Assembly (NCBI RefSeq): GCF_900302485.1
Contig: NZ_OMOI01000001.1
Coordinates: forward strand, 2,356,001-2,420,000
Length of the DNA: 64,000 bases
Direction of reading: 5' to 3'
Source of the DNA: Aliiroseovarius pelagivivens
GTDB lineage: Bacteria > Pseudomonadota > Alphaproteobacteria > Rhodobacterales > Rhodobacteraceae
Positions within the stretch are counted from its first letter, which is position 1. Each line of letters starts with the position of its first letter. This document shows, piece by piece, positions 62,040 through 64,000 of this stretch. The position numbers and the translations under genes were made by a program. Below the pieces are notes generated by a model. It was given only the letters and a program-made list of their open reading frames with translations, made no database searches and was not told where the DNA came from.

Positions 62040-63923
62040 TCAGGCCTTGTCATGGAAGAAGCCATAGATGGTTTCTGCAAGAGTTTCTGAAATCCCATCT
62101 ACCGCCTTCAAATCTTCAAGCCCGGCGCGTCCAACAGCCTTGGCCGATCCGAAATGCTGTAGCAGGGCGCGTTTGCGGGTGGCGCCGACGCCTGGTACTT
62201 CGTCCAACGGGGTCGCTCCCTGAGCTTTGGCGCGCTTGGCGCGGTGGGTGCCGATGGCAAAGCGGTGCGCTTCGTCACGCAGGCGCTGCACGAAGTACAA
62301 CACTGGATCATTACGCTTCAGCGCAAAGGGGCGCTGGCCACGACGGTGGAACTCTTCCTTACCATGATCGCGGTCCACACCCTTGGCGACGCCGATCATC
62401 GGAATATCGGTGACCCCCAGTTCTTCCATGATCTCGTGTACGGCGCTGACCTGCCCGGCGCCGCCGTCGATCAACAGAAGGCCGGGCCACTGCTCGCCTT
62501 CGCGGTCGGGATCTTCTTTCAACAAACGTTTGAAGCGGCGGGTCAGAACCTCTTTCATCATCCCGAAATCGTCGCCCGGCGTCAGGTCATCGCCCTTGAT
62601 GTTGAACTTGCGATACTGGCTTTTCATGTACCCTTCGGGACCAGCCACGATCATCGCTCCGACCGCATGTGCGCCTTGAATATGCGAGTTGTCATAGACC
62701 TCGACCCTATGGGGCGGTCCATCCAGACCGAATGCCTCGGCCATGCCATCCAGAAGCCGCGCCTGCGTCGCGGTTTCCGCCATTTTGCGGGCAAGACTCT
62801 CGCGCGCGTTGCGTTGGGCATTGGCGACCAGCTCGGACTTCTCGCCGCGTTGGGGGACCGACAGTTCCACTTTGCGTCCCAGCTTCTCGGTCAGCGCCTC
62901 GGCCATCAGGTCCAATTCATCCAACGGGTCCGACAGAAGGATCAACCGCGGAGGGTCTTTCTGGTCATAGAACTGCCCGACGAAGGCCTGCAACACTTCG
63001 CCCGTCCCGGCCCCCGCGCCGGTGCGCGGATAGAAATCACGGTTGCCCCAATTCTGATTGGCGCGGATGAAGAAGACCTGCACACAGGCCTGACCGCCCT
63101 CCATATGAAGCGCGATCACATCGGCCTCGGTCACGCCGCGCGGGTTGATCCCCTGGCTTTGCTGAACCTGCGTCAACGCGCGGATCCGGTCACGCAAGAC
63201 GGCGGCCTTTTCGAACTCCATCGATTCCGAGGCCGCCTGCATCTCGGACGCAAGGTTTTCCTGCATCTTTGTCGTGCGCCCCGATAGAAAATCCACCGCG
63301 TCCTGCACCAGCGTGCCATAGCCTTCGGCATCAATCTTGCCCACACACGGTCCCGCGCAGCGTTTGATCTGATACTGCAAACATGGGCGCGAGCGCGCGT
63401 CGAACGTGGCATCCGTACAATTGCGCAGCAGGAATACTTTCTGCAGCTGGTTCAGCGTCCGGTTCACCGCGTCCGCGCTGGCAAAGGGGCCAAAATACTG
63501 ACCTTTCTCTTTGCGCGCGCCGCGGTGCTTCTTGATCTGTGGAAATTCATGCCCGGTCAGAAGGATATTCGGGAAGCTCTTATCGTCGCGCAGAAGAACG
63601 TTGAAATGCGGCTTCAATTGCTTGATCAGGTTTTGTTCAAGCAGCAGCGCCTCGGTTTCAGTCCGCGTGGTCAGAAACATCATCGAGGCTGTCTGGCTGA
63701 TCATCCGCGCAATCCGCGCGCTATGCCCCGTCGGCTTGGCATAGTTCGACACACGCTTTTTCAGACTGCGTGCCTTTCCGACATACAGAACCCGCCCCTT
63801 GGCATCGAGCATCCGATAAACGCCGGGCGAATTATCAAGCGTTTTCAGGTAAGACTGGATCACCTCGTGTCCGGTCTGAACCGGCGTCTCAACCTGAGAT
63901 GTGTCCTGCTTATCGCGCGTCAT
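62040..63923 (-). CDS. uvrC: Excinuclease ABC subunit C
   Basis: The 627-residue nuclease makes both incisions of nucleotide-excision repair. It has an N-terminal GIY-YIG domain ([27 protein letters not shown] near residues 33-59), a UVR motif near residue 215, an RNase H-like endonuclease domain with [17 protein letters not shown], and C-terminal helix-hairpin-helix motifs. It heads the operon with pgsA and moaDE. Confidence 0.98.
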   Translation of the reverse strand: MTRDKQDTSQVETPVQTGHEVIQSYLKTLDNSPGVYRMLDAKGRVLYVGKARSLKKRVSNYAKPTGHSARIARMISQTASMMFLTTRTETEALLLEQNLIKQLKPHFNVLLRDDKSFPNILLTGHEFPQIKKHRGARKEKGQYFGPFASADAVNRTLNQLQKVFLLRNCTDATFDARSRPCLQYQIKRCAGPCVGKIDAEGYGTLVQDAVDFLSGRTTKMQENLASEMQAASESMEFEKAAVLRDRIRALTQVQQSQGINPRGVTEADVIALHMEGGQACVQVFFIRANQNWGNRDFYPRTGAGAGTGEVLQAFVGQFYDQKDPPRLILLSDPLDELDLMAEALTEKLGRKVELSVPQRGEKSELVANAQRNARESLARKMAETATQARLLDGMAEAFGLDGPPHRVEVYDNSHIQGAHAVGAMIVAGPEGYMKSQYRKFNIKGDDLTPGDDFGMMKEVLTRRFKRLLKEDPDREGEQWPGLLLIDGGAGQVSAVHEIMEELGVTDIPMIGVAKGVDRDHGKEEFHRRGQRPFALKRNDPVLYFVQRLRDEAHRFAIGTHRAKRAKAQGATPLDEVPGVGATRKRALLQHFGSAKAVGRAGLEDLKAVDGISETLAETIYGFFHDKA

Positions 63924-63985
63924 GGGGCATCTTTCTTGATTCTCTATCCCGCTGCAATCTTATCGTTTCGGATACAAGAGAAAAC

Positions 63986-64000
63986 ATGCCCACAGAATCT
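63986..64000 (+). CDS. Possible start of a gene divergent from uvrC (five codons in window)
   Basis: ATG at 63986 begins MPTES and runs off the window edge. An AAGAGAAAA-type purine stretch precedes it. A divergent gene upstream of uvrC is common, but five codons cannot identify it. Confidence 0.3.

Overview
The window looks like a chromosomal segment of a roseobacter-group alphaproteobacterium (Rhodobacteraceae). The evidence is protein content: ethylmalonyl-CoA pathway enzymes of the Rhodobacter type (malyl-CoA thioesterase, mesaconyl-CoA hydratase), phosphatidylcholine synthase, an alphaproteobacterial 2-oxoglutarate dehydrogenase E1, SdhCDAB, NnrU, a DUF1127 protein, and a GC-rich intergenic element of a kind frequent in this family. 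Gene density is high, almost all genes are intact, and I see no phage, insertion sequence, CRISPR array, tRNA or rRNA.

Layout. 1-9335 (minus): the TCA block mdh, sucC, sucD, sucA and the first 35 codons of sucB, with three glycosyltransferase-like genes between mdh and sucC. 9494-13410: a TauE/SafE exporter, a small secreted protein, and an acetyl-CoA assimilation cluster (mcl2, nnrU, mch). 13778-17159: sdhCDAB with a strong terminator. 17239-24514: panBC, an orphan peptide-binding protein, an EamA permease, yebC, a MarR/membrane-protein pair and an Lrp/LysE pair. 24546-33872: two convergent SLC13/RCK transporters, ymdB, 5-formyl-THF cyclo-ligase, mgtE, guaD and hisN. 33932-38374: regulators, a quinone oxidoreductase, DUF1127, a Bax-inhibitor-like protein and an SGNH hydrolase. 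38432-48729: rpmG, rnpB, an AmpD-like amidase, gatCA, tadA, rluB, xseA, purD and a 2Fe-2S ferredoxin. 49424-57266: prmA, transporters, then priA with a duplicated 3' end flanking a 1-kb insert. 57368-63923: fsa, DUF484-xerC, pcs, and the uvrC-pgsA-moaD-moaE operon.

How the genes work together. The mdh/suc and sdh operons supply most of the oxidative TCA cycle. mcl2 and mch belong to the ethylmalonyl-CoA route that feeds it during growth on C2 or C1-derived acetyl-CoA. The most notable regulatory signal is shared by the suc and sdh operons: two perfect copies of TGTGATCACA whose centres are 20 or 21 bp apart, 113-122 bp upstream of the first start codon. This implies one TCA-cycle regulator bound as two dimers on one DNA face. 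Its gene is not in this window.

Other points of interest: a rnpB promoter whose -10 box contains the stop codon of the upstream amidase gene; a 1013-bp segment flanked by direct repeats of the priA 3' end; a 39-bp direct repeat behind moaE carrying parS-like half-sites in everted order; and paired operator-like palindromes between a marR gene and its divergent membrane-protein gene. I found no clearly new multi-gene system. Most of the window is housekeeping, and the novelty lies in regulatory and junction sequences.
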